Below, piece after piece: positions 6,846 to 15,133 of a DNA stretch of 47,080 nt. The notes under the pieces were generated by a model, which ran no database searches, was not told the origin of the DNA, and worked only from the letters and a program-made list of their open reading frames with translations. A program made the position numbers and the translations under genes. The stretch spans positions 1-47,080 of the forward strand of contig JAZOQG010000050.1 of the NCBI GenBank assembly GCA_045656005.1, written 5' to 3'. This DNA is from JAZNQN01 sp045656005. GTDB lineage: Bacteria; Bacillota; Clostridia; UMGS1883; UMGS1540. How positions within the stretch are numbered: the first letter of the stretch is position 1; the number at the start of each line of letters is the position of its first letter.

Positions 6846-7691
6846 TCAAACTCCGCTATACGCACTAAATCCACCGTCAACAGGTATTACGGTGCCGTTT
6901 ACAAAGCTTGACGCATCCTTATGAACGAGAAAAAGCAGTGTTCCTATAAGTTCTTCCGCTTTGCCAAATCTGTCCATGGGAGTTGCAGAGAGAATTTTGC
7001 CTGTTCTCGCGGTAGGTGTTCCATCTTCGTTAAAGAGTAGCTTTTCATTCTGCTTTGTCACAAAAAATCCCGGTGCTATTGCGTTACAACGTATATTCGT
7101 TTTCGAAAAGTGAACTGCAAGCCACTGGGTAAAATTTGAAATTGCAGCTTTTGCACCGCTGTATGCAGGAATTTTTGTAAGAGGTGTATATGCATTCATA
7201 CTTGAGATATTTATTATACTTGCATCTTCTTTGTCGAGCATATCCTTTGCAAATACCTGTGTAGGTAAAAGAGTGCCAAGGAAATTAAGATTAAATACAA
7301 ACTCTACTCCCCCTTTATCAAGGTCGAAGAATGTCTTTATATCTCCCTTATCCTCTTTTGAAAAATATTCATTATCGGTGGTTGCTTTAGGGTTATTTCC
7401 GCCTGCGCCGTTTATGAGAATGTCACATGTACCGAAATCCTTAAGGATTTCATCATGTGCTTTTTCTATGCTTTCCTTCTCGAGCACATTGCAGACATAA
7501 CCTTTTGCAATGCCTCCATCATTTACTATTTCTTCTGCAAAGCTTTTTGCCGCATCAACATTTAAGTCAAGAAGTGCCACCTTTGCGCCTGTTTTTGCAA
7601 GTGCCTGTGCAAACATAGAACAAAGCACACCGCCTGCTCCCGTTACAACACAAACTTTACCTGTTAAATCTATTTCAAATGGTAATTTCAT
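6846..7691 (-). CDS. uxuB: D-mannonate oxidoreductase (fructuronate reductase), SDR type
   Basis: A 281-residue short-chain dehydrogenase/reductase that would interconvert D-mannonate and D-fructuronate with NAD(H). The Rossmann motif VTGAGG is at 16-21, the NAG-like NGAGG at 94-98, and the catalytic triad S163 or S164, Y177 and K181 (YSGAK). The C-terminal substrate-loop segment APGFFVT...GR-like is typical of the UxuB/YjmF group, which is unrelated to the long-chain UxuB of Escherichia coli. Its ATGA overlaps the uxuA stop by four bases. That coupling makes the substrate assignment much firmer than the SDR fold alone. It is the last gene of the block. Confidence 0.85.
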   Translation of the reverse strand: MKLPFEIDLTGKVCVVTGAGGVLCSMFAQALAKTGAKVALLDLNVDAAKSFAEEIVNDGGIAKGYVCNVLEKESIEKAHDEILKDFGTCDILINGAGGNNPKATTDNEYFSKEDKGDIKTFFDLDKGGVEFVFNLNFLGTLLPTQVFAKDMLDKEDASIINISSMNAYTPLTKIPAYSGAKAAISNFTQWLAVHFSKTNIRCNAIAPGFFVTKQNEKLLFNEDGTPTARTGKILSATPMDRFGKAEELIGTLLFLVHKDASSFVNGTVIPVDGGFSAYSGV

Positions 7692-8731
7692 TTTGAACCT
7701 TCTTTCTCAAGTGTTTCCCATATTCCTGCCATATACATAGCACCAAGTGCACGGTCATAAAGTCCGTATCCGGGTTTTCCGGTTTCTCCCCAAATCATTC
7801 TGCCATGGTCAGGGCGGAGATACCCTTTAAAACCACAATCGTGATATGCTTTAAGGATTTCAACAACGTCAAGTGAGCCGCACTTTGAAAGATGTCCGCT
7901 TTCCTCAAAAGAACCGTCGGGCAGTATCTTTATATTTCTAACATGAGCAAAGTGTATTCTTCCCATTTTGCCATATTTTCTTACCATTGCAGTATAGTCG
8001 TTAAATGTAGCGCAGCCTAAAGAGCCGCTGCAAAGAGTAAGTCCATGGTGCACATCATCATAAAGAGATAAAAATCTGTCGATATTCTTTTCATTTGTGA
8101 TAATTCTCGGAATGCCGAAAATACTCCACGGCGGGTCGTCAGGATGAATTGCCATATTAACATCACATTCTACTGCTACGGGCATAATCTCCTTGATAAA
8201 GTATTCAAGGTTTTCCCACAAACCTTCTTCTCCTATTTCCTTATATTTTTCAATAAGGCCTGCCATTTCATCGGGAGTATATGACGCATCCCAACCTGGA
8301 AGAGTCATTTTTGTAGGGTCCATTTTGTCAACATCTTCCTTGTAATATACAAGTGCGTTTGAGCCATCGGGCAGTGGCTGGTCAAGGCGTGAGCGTGTCC
8401 AGTCAAATACAGGCATAAAGTTATAGCATATGCACTTTACCCCTGCTGCCGCAAGACGGCGTATATTTTCCTTATAGTTATCTATATAGAGCTGATAGTT
8501 CCCCTGACGAAGCTTTATATCTTCATGTACAGGAACTGACTCGATTACTTCCATTTCAAGCCCCTTTGAATTTACAAGAGCTTTCATTTTGTCAATTTCA
8601 CTTTGTTCCCAAACTTCGCCAACGGGAACGGAGTAAATTGCTGTAACAACACCTGTCATACAGGGAATTTGCCTGATATGGTCAAGAGTAATGCTATCAC
8701 TCTCGCCATACCACCGAAATGTCATTTTCAT
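7688..8731 (-). CDS. uxuA: Mannonate dehydratase
   Basis: A 347-residue UxuA that dehydrates D-mannonate to 2-keto-3-deoxy-D-gluconate in hexuronate breakdown. The TIM-barrel metal site matches the family: H196 (AIHPDDPP), C234 (LTLCSGSLG), H263 (HFAHVRN) and D308 (RPDHGRM). The length is normal. GAGG lies about ten bases before the ATG at 8731. A leader of about 200 bases containing a strong hairpin separates it from the solute-binding-protein gene, so it may be expressed at a different level. KDG kinase and aldolase genes are not in the window. Confidence 0.95.
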   Translation of the reverse strand: MKMTFRWYGESDSITLDHIRQIPCMTGVVTAIYSVPVGEVWEQSEIDKMKALVNSKGLEMEVIESVPVHEDIKLRQGNYQLYIDNYKENIRRLAAAGVKCICYNFMPVFDWTRSRLDQPLPDGSNALVYYKEDVDKMDPTKMTLPGWDASYTPDEMAGLIEKYKEIGEEGLWENLEYFIKEIMPVAVECDVNMAIHPDDPPWSIFGIPRIITNEKNIDRFLSLYDDVHHGLTLCSGSLGCATFNDYTAMVRKYGKMGRIHFAHVRNIKILPDGSFEESGHLSKCGSLDVVEILKAYHDCGFKGYLRPDHGRMIWGETGKPGYGLYDRALGAMYMAGIWETLEKEGSK

Positions 8732-8794
8732 AGCTTTTTCCTCACTTTAGTTTAATTAATTTCGCCAGTAAATCCAGTGGTAAGTTTACCCGGT

Positions 8795-8870
8795 TGTCTC
8801 ACATTTTGATATTGACCCCCAAAAGTTTGATTTTCAGGTCAACTTTTGGGGGTCAGTTTACTGTCTGACA
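8795..8870. repeat. 76-bp inverted-repeat unit in the uxuA leader
   Basis: A perfect 15-bp pair, TGACCCCCAAAAGTT (8813-8827) and its complement (8841-8855), surrounds a 13-base loop. The flanks begin TGTC (8795) and end GACA (8870). On the minus strand the hairpin lies between the solute-binding-protein stop and uxuA. It could act as an attenuator or mRNA-stabilising stem. The CCCCCAAAAGTTGAC arms resemble what I remember of IS3-family insertion-sequence ends, so it may be a tiny remnant of such an element. Confidence 0.6.
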
Positions 8871-8934
8871 CTTTTTTTAATATACTTTCAAAACATTCTT
8901 TACATCGTAGTTTTCATTGATAATTTTCTACTTT

Positions 8935-10548
8935 TTATCTCTTCTGATATCTTTCATATGCATCCTGTCTGAATTTTACAGATTCCTGAAGACCGAATTT
9001 ATCAACCTGCTTAAGATATTCATCAAACTTATCAACAGAAACTTCGCCTGTTATAAACTTAAGAAGCATTTCGTCAACATATGTCTGAACATTTGCCATG
9101 GTGTTAGCATCAGCATCACTTTCTTCTGTGAGCACTGAAATCGGAGGCAGGAGATGTTCACCCATATTTGTTTTCATCCACTCAAGCTGAGCGTTTTTCT
9201 GCTGTTCTGTGGGATAATACTGTTCCATATATCTCTGGTCCTGAACCATTATACCATTATAACATGAACGCGTATAAAGACCCATTGCATTACCGATAGA
9301 AAGACCATCCGGGTTATTCATAATAAGGTCTGTGTATGTTGGATATTTTTCTCCGCCTTTATCTTCCCATGTATAGCTTTCACCTTCGATACCGAAGTTA
9401 AAGAGGTTATGACCTTCTGCAGTAAAGCCATAGTCAAGGAAACGAGCTGCAAGCTCTATGTTTTTACAGTTATTGGAAATAGCTGTACCATTGGCTGTAG
9501 CAGTAATTCCGCTCATGTGGCTGTATTCAGCATTTTCTCCCTTTTTGATTGCAGGGAACTGAACTCCGACAAGGTCAAATTTACTTCTGTCCGGTTCTGC
9601 ATTGAGAAGTGTGCCGATACCACTTCCGCACCAGAGCATGGTCACTGCACTTTTGCCATTTAAAAGCTTTGTCTGAATTGTTTTTGAGTCAAGAGTTGCC
9701 ATGTCAGGATGGATAAGACCTTCTTTGTACCATTTATTAAGTGTTACCATAAGATCTTTCACACCGGGCTGTGTATATCCGTAAACTATCTTATCGTCAT
9801 TTTTGTGCCAGCTTGGGTATGTGCCATAAGCAGGTCCAAAAGTTTGCAAAAGCATTCCAACACCGCCAATGAAGGGATATTCAACGCCCTCTGCCTTTAA
9901 AGCCTTTAAAACTGTTTCCCACTCTTCAATTGTTGTGGGAGCTTCTAGACCTGTTTTCTTAAAGATATCGGCACGAATCGCAGGACCGTATGCAATCTGT
10001 AAAATGCCCTCTTCCATAAGCATTGGATATGTATAGTATGCACCTGAGTCTGTTTTTGAGCCTTTGTCCCATGTTTCATTCTGCTTAAGTGTTGCTTTTA
10101 GAGCGGGTGACCACTTATCAATAATATCATTGAGCTGATGAATGTATCCGTCTTTAAGTGCTGCTTCGGGCCCGCCGGGGTATGAGTCCCAGGCATACTG
10201 AACTAAATCAGGAAGTTCATCGGATGCAAGCAGAATCTGGAACTGCTCTTTATCCTGACCTGTCTGTGCATGAATGTAATTTACCTTTACACCTGTTGCC
10301 TCCGAGATTGCTACTCCAAGTGGTGTTTCGCCAAAATTTTCAAACTTGTGGTTCCACATTACGCTTGAGCCCATCCAATAATCAAGTGTGTCATCACATT
10401 GAATTGGATAAATCTTGTCTCCGTTATATGTAACAGGAGAACCATTTGTAGCTACCTCTGTTCCTTTTTTGCCACAAGCTGCAAAGCTCAGCAAAATTAA
10501 AACAAAAGCCAAGCAAAGAGATACAGTTTTTAAAGTTTTTCTTTTCAT
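8935..10548 (-). CDS. Extracellular solute-binding lipoprotein (sugar ABC transport)
   Basis: A 537-residue lipoprotein: signal peptide MKRKTLKTVSLCLAFVLILL with lipobox SFAAC (C25), then a long periplasmic-binding fold of the large family-1 type often linked to oligosaccharide uptake (LplA-like). AGGAGG precedes the ATG. It sits between the creatininase and uxuA genes, so the ligand is likely the substrate of this block or a uronide. No permease or ATPase gene for an ABC system lies nearby, so its membrane partners must be elsewhere. The binding-protein call is firm; the ligand is inferred. Confidence 0.88.
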   Translation of the reverse strand: MKRKTLKTVSLCLAFVLILLSFAACGKKGTEVATNGSPVTYNGDKIYPIQCDDTLDYWMGSSVMWNHKFENFGETPLGVAISEATGVKVNYIHAQTGQDKEQFQILLASDELPDLVQYAWDSYPGGPEAALKDGYIHQLNDIIDKWSPALKATLKQNETWDKGSKTDSGAYYTYPMLMEEGILQIAYGPAIRADIFKKTGLEAPTTIEEWETVLKALKAEGVEYPFIGGVGMLLQTFGPAYGTYPSWHKNDDKIVYGYTQPGVKDLMVTLNKWYKEGLIHPDMATLDSKTIQTKLLNGKSAVTMLWCGSGIGTLLNAEPDRSKFDLVGVQFPAIKKGENAEYSHMSGITATANGTAISNNCKNIELAARFLDYGFTAEGHNLFNFGIEGESYTWEDKGGEKYPTYTDLIMNNPDGLSIGNAMGLYTRSCYNGIMVQDQRYMEQYYPTEQQKNAQLEWMKTNMGEHLLPPISVLTEESDADANTMANVQTYVDEMLLKFITGEVSVDKFDEYLKQVDKFGLQESVKFRQDAYERYQKR

Positions 10549-10646
10549 AAAAATTCCTCCTAAAAAATATTATATGTCAACAAAAATTAACATAATCTGA
10601 ATTAATGCACAAACATACTTAACCTCAAAGTTTTGTTTTAATCACT

Positions 10647-11381
10647 TCAAACTATTGTTTTTTCAAGATATTCGATGGACATCTCAACCATTTTATTGCC
10701 CATTTCTTTGTTGGCATTTGCGGCACTTTTTGTAAACCAGTGCTCTTTGTCGCCAAGTCTCTCAAGCTTTACCGCTTCAGGATAAAGTGCCATAAGTATT
10801 GAACACTCAAATTCGCCTGCATGGTCATAGCCTGTGGCATTTTGCACCTCGGTGCTCATTGTGGGAATAACTTTTATCCATGAGAACGGGTCGTCACCGC
10901 CGCCAAGGTTTTCGTAATATGTAGCATAGTTTTCACTTCCCCACCAGCCTTTGCCTTGTGTTTTTTCAAGGTAACGCATTGTGGCTCTTTTTGCCGCTTT
11001 CATATAAGAAAGTGTCATGGGCATAAGGCTTTCCTGCTCAAACTGATGGTGAATTACAACATATATATTGCGAAGTCCTGCATCGAGCATATTCATGAAA
11101 ATTCCAAAGAGATAGCTTTCAAAAACATCCTCTTCAATATGTACTGTACCACTTGTTTCGTCAGCAACGGCATAGCTTGAAGGGCTGTAATAAATTGTGG
11201 GAGCTATCATAATTTCTTTTTTCTCAGAGAGCTTTTTGATAAGCCCCTCAGCAATTAAAGTATCGCAACCATAAGAACAGTGTGGACCATGATATTCAAC
11301 TGTTCCGCCACAGATAACGAAAGGAATTCTATTCTCTTTTACATGGTCAAGTTCTCTTGGAAAACTCATATTGTATTCCAT
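10647..11381 (-). CDS. Creatininase-family amidohydrolase
   Basis: A 244-residue protein of the creatininase fold (Mn/Zn hydrolases acting on cyclic amides, formamides or keto-inositol rings). Visible ligands: E29 and H31 in GGTVEYHGPH, D40 in GCDT, and H111/H112 in VIHHQFEQE. That last motif replaces the usual NGHGGN or NGHYEN, so the fifth metal ligand is unusual. Ribosome site AGGAGG precedes the ATG. It is 11 bases after the ASRT gene and close to a creatinase-like gene. In a sugar block the substrate may be a lactone or a keto-cyclitol rather than creatinine. The family is certain; the reaction is not. Confidence 0.8.
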   Translation of the reverse strand: MEYNMSFPRELDHVKENRIPFVICGGTVEYHGPHCSYGCDTLIAEGLIKKLSEKKEIMIAPTIYYSPSSYAVADETSGTVHIEEDVFESYLFGIFMNMLDAGLRNIYVVIHHQFEQESLMPMTLSYMKAAKRATMRYLEKTQGKGWWGSENYATYYENLGGGDDPFSWIKVIPTMSTEVQNATGYDHAGEFECSILMALYPEAVKLERLGDKEHWFTKSAANANKEMGNKMVEMSIEYLEKTIV

Positions 11382-11392
11382 AATGTTCCTCC

Positions 11393-11764
11393 TTATTCGC
11401 TATATCCCATTGTTGTGTAGAAAGCGAGATTTGCCTGTGTGTTATCAAGTCTGCCATACTGCACAACTATATTGCAGTTTGAAGTAAGTTTCATTGCATA
11501 CTGTGTTTCAAACGGAACTTCAAATCCGCACATGTCATTTATGTTATTTGTTCTGAAACAACGAACTTTTCCTTTGCCTACTGTCCATTTAATATCTTCA
11601 TTCGCTTCTTTATCCACGAAGAAAAGCTTTACGGAGATTTCGGCATCGGCATCACTATCGTTTACTATAATTACGGATTCGTGGCCTTTTGCAACGCCCT
11701 CACCGGGATGGGGAAGCTCACAATCAGGCAAAATCCAAACTTTTTTTCCTGCTCCCTTACACAT
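11393..11764 (-). CDS. ASRT-family (sensory rhodopsin transducer-like) protein
   Basis: A 123-residue beta-sandwich protein that matches the Anabaena sensory rhodopsin transducer superfamily. It has KKVWILPDCELP at the start, GHESVIIVNDSDADAEI, KLFFVDKE and a C-terminal VVQYGRLDNTQANLAFYTT corresponding to the family's conserved RLDTRQANLA end. No rhodopsin gene is in the window. Homologues outside cyanobacteria tend to occur beside sugar genes and are thought to bind small molecules. It overlaps the creatinase-like gene by eight bases, so the two are likely co-translated. The likely role is a sugar-sensing or sugar-carrying accessory protein in the cytosol. Confidence 0.85.
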   Translation of the reverse strand: MCKGAGKKVWILPDCELPHPGEGVAKGHESVIIVNDSDADAEISVKLFFVDKEANEDIKWTVGKGKVRCFRTNNINDMCGFEVPFETQYAMKLTSNCNIVVQYGRLDNTQANLAFYTTMGYSE

Positions 11765-12932
11765 CTATTTCTATAAGTCCTTTCTTAAGATAATCTGTCA
11801 TAGAGCGGCAACCGTCTTTAGTAACAACTGCGCCTTTTTCCCAACGTACACCAAATGTTGAACCTGAAACAAATGTGTCAATCTGGAATGTCATATTTTC
11901 TTCAAGATAGTAGTCGCTGTCTGTTTCCATCCAGGGAGGCTCAACCTCAATCATACCTGTTCCGTGGCAAGGACCATACACAAAGTTTTTCTCCATTCCA
12001 TTATCTTTATAAAGCTGATAAAAGCCCTTTGCAACATCGCTTGACAAAACGCCTGCTTTAATGTGCTCTTCTGTCCAGTTATGTGCCTGGAGGCAGAAAT
12101 CTACAATCTGTTTCTTCTCTCCCTCTGCCTTACCCATAATTACAGGAAGACCGATTGAAGGAGAATATCCGTCAATTTTAGCGGAAAGGTTAAGCTGAAC
12201 TATATCGCCCTTCTCAATTGTTCTGTAGCAGGAACGGCTGATAGCATGTCTTGTTGATTTTTCGCTGAACACATACATGGGAAGACCTTCATATTCTGCG
12301 CCTTCTTCATATATAACTCTCTGCGCAACACCTACCATCTGAAGCTCAGTAACACCGGGTCTTAAATTTCTTACAACTTCATCTGTTGCCTTTTCTATAA
12401 TTCTGAAGCCTTCCTGAATGCAGGCAAGCTCATTAATGCTTTTGATTTTACGAAGTGTAACCATGATATCGTTACATTTTGTAATTTCAGCCTTTGGATA
12501 AGACTCTTTAAGTCCTTCAAAAACAGGGAGTGTGCACTCAACATAGCTGCCAAGACCGATTTTGATATTTTCGCCTGTAACTCCGATAGCCTTAAACACA
12601 TCGCGGAATGTGCTTGCCTGAAGTTCAGGGTATGATGGGTCTGCGCTTTCTCTAAATTCTCTGAGGCAGAAAATTTTATCTATTTTTGCAACGTCCTGTG
12701 CAAATATAATACATTCGGGTCCTACCATAAGTGCCGCATCGCCAGAAGCCGAAATTGCTACGCCTGCTCTCTCAAAAAGTGGCCAGAAACCACTGAAATA
12801 TCTTGCATTCGCATAGTCGGACTCGGTGCTCATTACAACCATTACATCAAGTCCTCTTTCTTTTACAAGCTTTGCAGCTTTCGCTATTCTTTCTTTGTAT
12901 TCGTAATCAGGAATACATACTCTGTTTGCCAT
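11757..12932 (-). CDS. Creatinase-like M24 (pita-bread) protein without metal ligands
   Basis: A 391-residue two-domain protein: N-terminal creatinase/prolidase-like domain (1-160) and C-terminal pita-bread fold (170-391). Aminopeptidases of family M24 bind two metals through D, D, H, E, E. Here the positions are N248, S259, H323, D352 and E365, so three of five ligands are changed. H229 (STRHA) and the GPCHGTG loop remain. Creatinase itself uses this fold without metal and needs the equivalent of H229, so a hydrolase of a guanidino, amide or similar C-N bond is more likely than a peptidase. GGAGG precedes the ATG. It overlaps the ASRT gene. Confidence 0.8.
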   Translation of the reverse strand: MANRVCIPDYEYKERIAKAAKLVKERGLDVMVVMSTESDYANARYFSGFWPLFERAGVAISASGDAALMVGPECIIFAQDVAKIDKIFCLREFRESADPSYPELQASTFRDVFKAIGVTGENIKIGLGSYVECTLPVFEGLKESYPKAEITKCNDIMVTLRKIKSINELACIQEGFRIIEKATDEVVRNLRPGVTELQMVGVAQRVIYEEGAEYEGLPMYVFSEKSTRHAISRSCYRTIEKGDIVQLNLSAKIDGYSPSIGLPVIMGKAEGEKKQIVDFCLQAHNWTEEHIKAGVLSSDVAKGFYQLYKDNGMEKNFVYGPCHGTGMIEVEPPWMETDSDYYLEENMTFQIDTFVSGSTFGVRWEKGAVVTKDGCRSMTDYLKKGLIEIDV

Positions 12933-12967
12933 ACTTTAATCCTCCATATACATTATTTTTAAAATTG

Positions 12968-13939
12968 TTATATAATAATTTCCACACCATTATTTTTGGC
13001 ACTTTCGTAAATTGCAAAGGTGGTGTACATTGTATCTTGTACAGATTCAACCGGAAACCCCATTCCTTCATCATAGTAGTTTTTTATTAGTTTTTTGTGT
13101 CCAAGACCCCAATACTTCTTACCATGCACCGGCTTTAAATCTTCCTCAACCAACTCGCCGTTTATGTAAAGCTTGTTGTCAGTATAGCGAGCCTCACCAT
13201 TTTCAAAAAACACTTCGAAATCAACAGAAGAATTTGCACTATTACTGTTAGTAGCAAAAAACAACCCTTTTATACCATTTTGAAAATCAATACAAGCAGT
13301 TATAGTGTCCTCTACTTCAATTTCAGGCAAAGACAAATTACACATGTTTGCTTTTACTGACCTTGCCTTCCCTGCAATCAGGCAAAGATAATCAAGCGTG
13401 TGGATTGCCTGGTTAATCAGCACACCTCCGCCCTCGCTTTCCCATTTACCTCTCCAGCTATCCTTAAGATAATACTCTGCTGTACGTTGCCATGCCACAA
13501 CACCTTTAACACCGACTACTTTCCCCAATTGACCACTTTCAGTTATTTCTTTCAAACGAACAAAGCATGGGTTTAGTCTGTTTTGCAAAACCACGTTTAT
13601 TTTATCTTTTTCTTGAAAACAGAGCAATTTGTCAAATTCTGATTTTGTCATTACAACCGGTTTTTCGCATAGGACATTCTTTCCGCATTTAACTGCTTTT
13701 TCTATCATTTCAAAATGAAGGTAATGCGGCGTACAAATATGAACACTGTCAATATTTTTGTCTTTAAGCATTTCATCAAAATCCGTGTATGCAATCACAT
13801 CATATTTACTCTTGCAGATCTCGTTTTTATCTGGGTTTATATCACATACAGCATAAAGCTTTGCAGAGTTTAATTTTTCAACAGCTCCAGCGTGAACGGG
13901 TGCAACCGCCCCATATCCTGCAATACATACGTTTTTCAT
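12968..13939 (-). CDS. Gfo/Idh/MocA-family oxidoreductase
   Basis: A 323-residue NAD(P)-dependent sugar oxidoreductase. The N-terminal Rossmann fold has GYGAVAPVHAGAV, the dinucleotide-domain lysine motif is CEKPVV, and the C-terminal barrel shows GGGVLINQAIHTLD with the likely catalytic His. The family oxidises or reduces a ring hydroxyl, often at C3 of a glycoside or on inositols. It is the second of two adjacent members, 21 bases after the next gene. The NQAIH/NQNPH signature shared with its neighbour suggests both act on the same sugar scaffold. The ribosome site AAGGATG is weak. Confidence 0.88.
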   Translation of the reverse strand: MKNVCIAGYGAVAPVHAGAVEKLNSAKLYAVCDINPDKNEICKSKYDVIAYTDFDEMLKDKNIDSVHICTPHYLHFEMIEKAVKCGKNVLCEKPVVMTKSEFDKLLCFQEKDKINVVLQNRLNPCFVRLKEITESGQLGKVVGVKGVVAWQRTAEYYLKDSWRGKWESEGGGVLINQAIHTLDYLCLIAGKARSVKANMCNLSLPEIEVEDTITACIDFQNGIKGLFFATNSNSANSSVDFEVFFENGEARYTDNKLYINGELVEEDLKPVHGKKYWGLGHKKLIKNYYDEGMGFPVESVQDTMYTTFAIYESAKNNGVEIII

Positions 13940-13960
13940 TTCAGTAACATCCTTTTTGGG

Positions 13961-15121
13961 TTAATATGTACCTGCGGTATCCGCAACAACGTGACTCTCT
14001 TTTTTTACAACGGTAGAATTTTTTATTTTATCCTGTAAAATTTCAAAAAATTTGTCGTGAGGGAAAGTTTTAACGTCAACGGTTTCACCTGTCCATCCGC
14101 TCAAATGAATTGCATTAGAAATTGTAAGCCCATTTATCCCCTCTTTTCCGGGAGCAAGAAGGTCAGTTTTATTTTGAATTGCAGAAACAAAATTTTTCAA
14201 AATACCAACATGCTGTTCACCGCCCGAAAAATCAGCAGGAATTTCACACATCCAGTTTTCAGGCAAGCCAAACGGCTCGGTGTTTGTTTGGTTAAAATCA
14301 CGTTCAGAAATAATATTTCTGTAAAAAATCATTTTGTTATTTTCAACAACAATTTTGCCCATATCGCATGCTATCTCAAGGCGGTTAGTTCCCGGTGCTT
14401 CACCGGTTGATGTTATGTATTCCCCTGTTGTTCCGCTCGCATATTCAAAATATGCCATAACATCGTCTTCAACCTCTATATCATAGTATTTTCCAAAAGA
14501 TACCTTTGCAAAAACCTTATCTGGCATACCAAACATCCACTGCCACAGGTCAAGCTGATGCGGGTTTTGATTTATAAGCACACCGCCTCCCTCATCTTTC
14601 CATGTTGAGCGCCATGTGCTGCTGTCATGATACGCCTGACTTCTGTACCAGTCTGTTACTATCCATGTAATCCTTTTAATGTGACCCAAATCACCCCGCT
14701 TAATCATTTCGCGAAGCTTTTTATAAACCGGATTTGTTCTCTGGTTGTACATCATTCCAAATAATTTACCCGATTTTTCTGCCGCTTCATTCATTTTTAT
14801 AACCTGATTTGTATATACTCCCGCAGGCTTTTCGCAAATAACATGGAGCCCCGCATTTAAAGCTTCTTCCACAAGCTCCGGGTGAGTATAATGCGGAACT
14901 GCAATGATTACTGCATCGCAACAACCGCTCTCAAAAAGCTCTGACGCTTTTTCATAAACCTTTACATCGGGATAATTGGATTTTGCAGCATTTCTTCTAT
15001 CCTCTGACATATCACAAATTGCCGCAAGTGACATACCCGGCACTTTTCCCTCGTAAACATTTTTTGCATGGGTTGTTCCTATATTACCAAAACCCACAAC
15101 GCCAAATCTGATGTTTTCCAT
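13961..15121 (-). CDS. Gfo/Idh/MocA-family oxidoreductase
   Basis: An NAD(P)-dependent oxidoreductase of about 386 residues. Rossmann motif GFGNIGTTHA, lysine motif CEKPAG, and catalytic-domain motif GGGVLINQNPHQLDLWQW are present. The ATG at 15121 is chosen over a GTG at 15130, because the GTG is part of the GAGGTG ribosome binding site. It is about 60 residues longer than its neighbour at 12968, mainly in the C-terminal part. Its stop-to-start distance from the upstream sugar-isomerase gene is 12 bases, which supports one operon. It likely oxidises a hexose or uronide hydroxyl as part of a multistep conversion. Confidence 0.9.
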   Translation of the reverse strand: MENIRFGVVGFGNIGTTHAKNVYEGKVPGMSLAAICDMSEDRRNAAKSNYPDVKVYEKASELFESGCCDAVIIAVPHYTHPELVEEALNAGLHVICEKPAGVYTNQVIKMNEAAEKSGKLFGMMYNQRTNPVYKKLREMIKRGDLGHIKRITWIVTDWYRSQAYHDSSTWRSTWKDEGGGVLINQNPHQLDLWQWMFGMPDKVFAKVSFGKYYDIEVEDDVMAYFEYASGTTGEYITSTGEAPGTNRLEIACDMGKIVVENNKMIFYRNIISERDFNQTNTEPFGLPENWMCEIPADFSGGEQHVGILKNFVSAIQNKTDLLAPGKEGINGLTISNAIHLSGWTGETVDVKTFPHDKFFEILQDKIKNSTVVKKESHVVADTAGTY

Positions 15122-15133
15122 TAAAATCACCTC

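Noticed and set aside
8732..8934. Riboswitch or T-box in the uxuA leader
   Set aside because: Only inverted repeats are present; no specifier loop, T-box sequence or known aptamer core was found by eye.
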